Shown here piece after piece: positions 5,491 to 5,505 of a stretch of DNA of 5,505 nucleotides. Numbering within the stretch: position 1 is the stretch's first letter; every line of letters starts with the position of its first letter. Both the position numbers and the translations under genes were made by a program. This DNA is from an uncultured Bacteroides sp. (GTDB lineage Bacteria; Bacteroidota; Bacteroidia; Bacteroidales; Bacteroidaceae), in assembly GCA_959606905.1 (NCBI GenBank), contig CAUHML010000201.1, forward strand, positions 1 through 5,505, written 5' to 3'. The notes under the pieces are model-generated. The model did no database searches. It was not told the DNA's origin and saw nothing but the letters and a program-made list of their open reading frames with translations.

Positions 5491-5505
5491 CATCCGCTTA
5501 GCAAG

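Larger units (their letters stand above)
4530..5505. other. Long intergenic region without a convincing gene
   Basis: Nearly 1 kb follows the last gene with frequent stops in all frames. The longest plausible fragments are a start-less + frame at 4839-5009 that encodes a hydrophobic, signal-peptide-like stretch (SVLVFLLLPGGLSYS), a 16-codon ORF at 4949-4999 with GGAGG just upstream, and an 18-codon basic ORF at 5193-5249. None has enough support to be called a gene. The region is more A/T-rich than the coding DNA, with isolated G/C islands such as the G7 run at 4922-4928 and the CG-alternating block near 5328. There is no obvious intrinsic terminator (stem plus T-tract) after the stop at 4529. 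Structured and repeated elements are listed separately. Confidence 0.7.

Overview
The window looks like a chromosome segment from a Bacteroidota gut or oral commensal, most likely Bacteroides or a close relative. The evidence is a FecIR-type sigma/anti-sigma pair of the kind expanded in that phylum, carboxypeptidase-regulatory-like beta-sandwich domains with the typical TNxDGEF and SHxGY motifs, a FecR protein ending in a DUF4974-like domain, A/T-rich intergenic DNA, and a near-perfect Bacteroides-type promoter (TTTG, 20 nt, TAnnTTTG) at the right edge. No species can be named from the sequence alone.

Layout. Positions 1-85 probably hold the last codons of an upstream + strand gene. A 140-base gap follows, with an 8-bp dyad close to the next start. 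Four + strand genes then run closely together from 226 to 4529. They are (a) a secreted carboxypeptidase-regulatory-like protein of 427 aa, (b) an ECF sigma factor of 183 aa, (c) a FecR-family anti-sigma factor of 284 aa whose start overlaps the sigma stop, and (d) a 518-aa secreted protein with an STN domain, a carboxypeptidase-regulatory-like domain and the same ~300-aa C-terminal region as (a). Positions 4530-5505 carry no convincing gene. They hold a long G-U-rich stem-loop, clustered short repeats, a CG-alternating palindrome and a strong outgoing promoter.

How the genes may work together. In the usual Bacteroidota FecIR systems, an outer-membrane TonB-dependent transducer (STN, carboxypeptidase-regulatory-like domain, plug, 22-strand barrel) contacts FecR in the periplasm, and FecR controls the sigma factor. 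Here the gene in the transducer position keeps the STN and carboxypeptidase-regulatory-like domains. The plug and barrel are replaced by a soluble-looking domain shared with the first gene of the cluster. No SusC or SusD gene is visible. The cluster therefore reads as a cell-surface-signalling module with a barrel-less transducer and a paralogous partner. That reading is inferred from domain order and position; the ligand and target genes are unknown.
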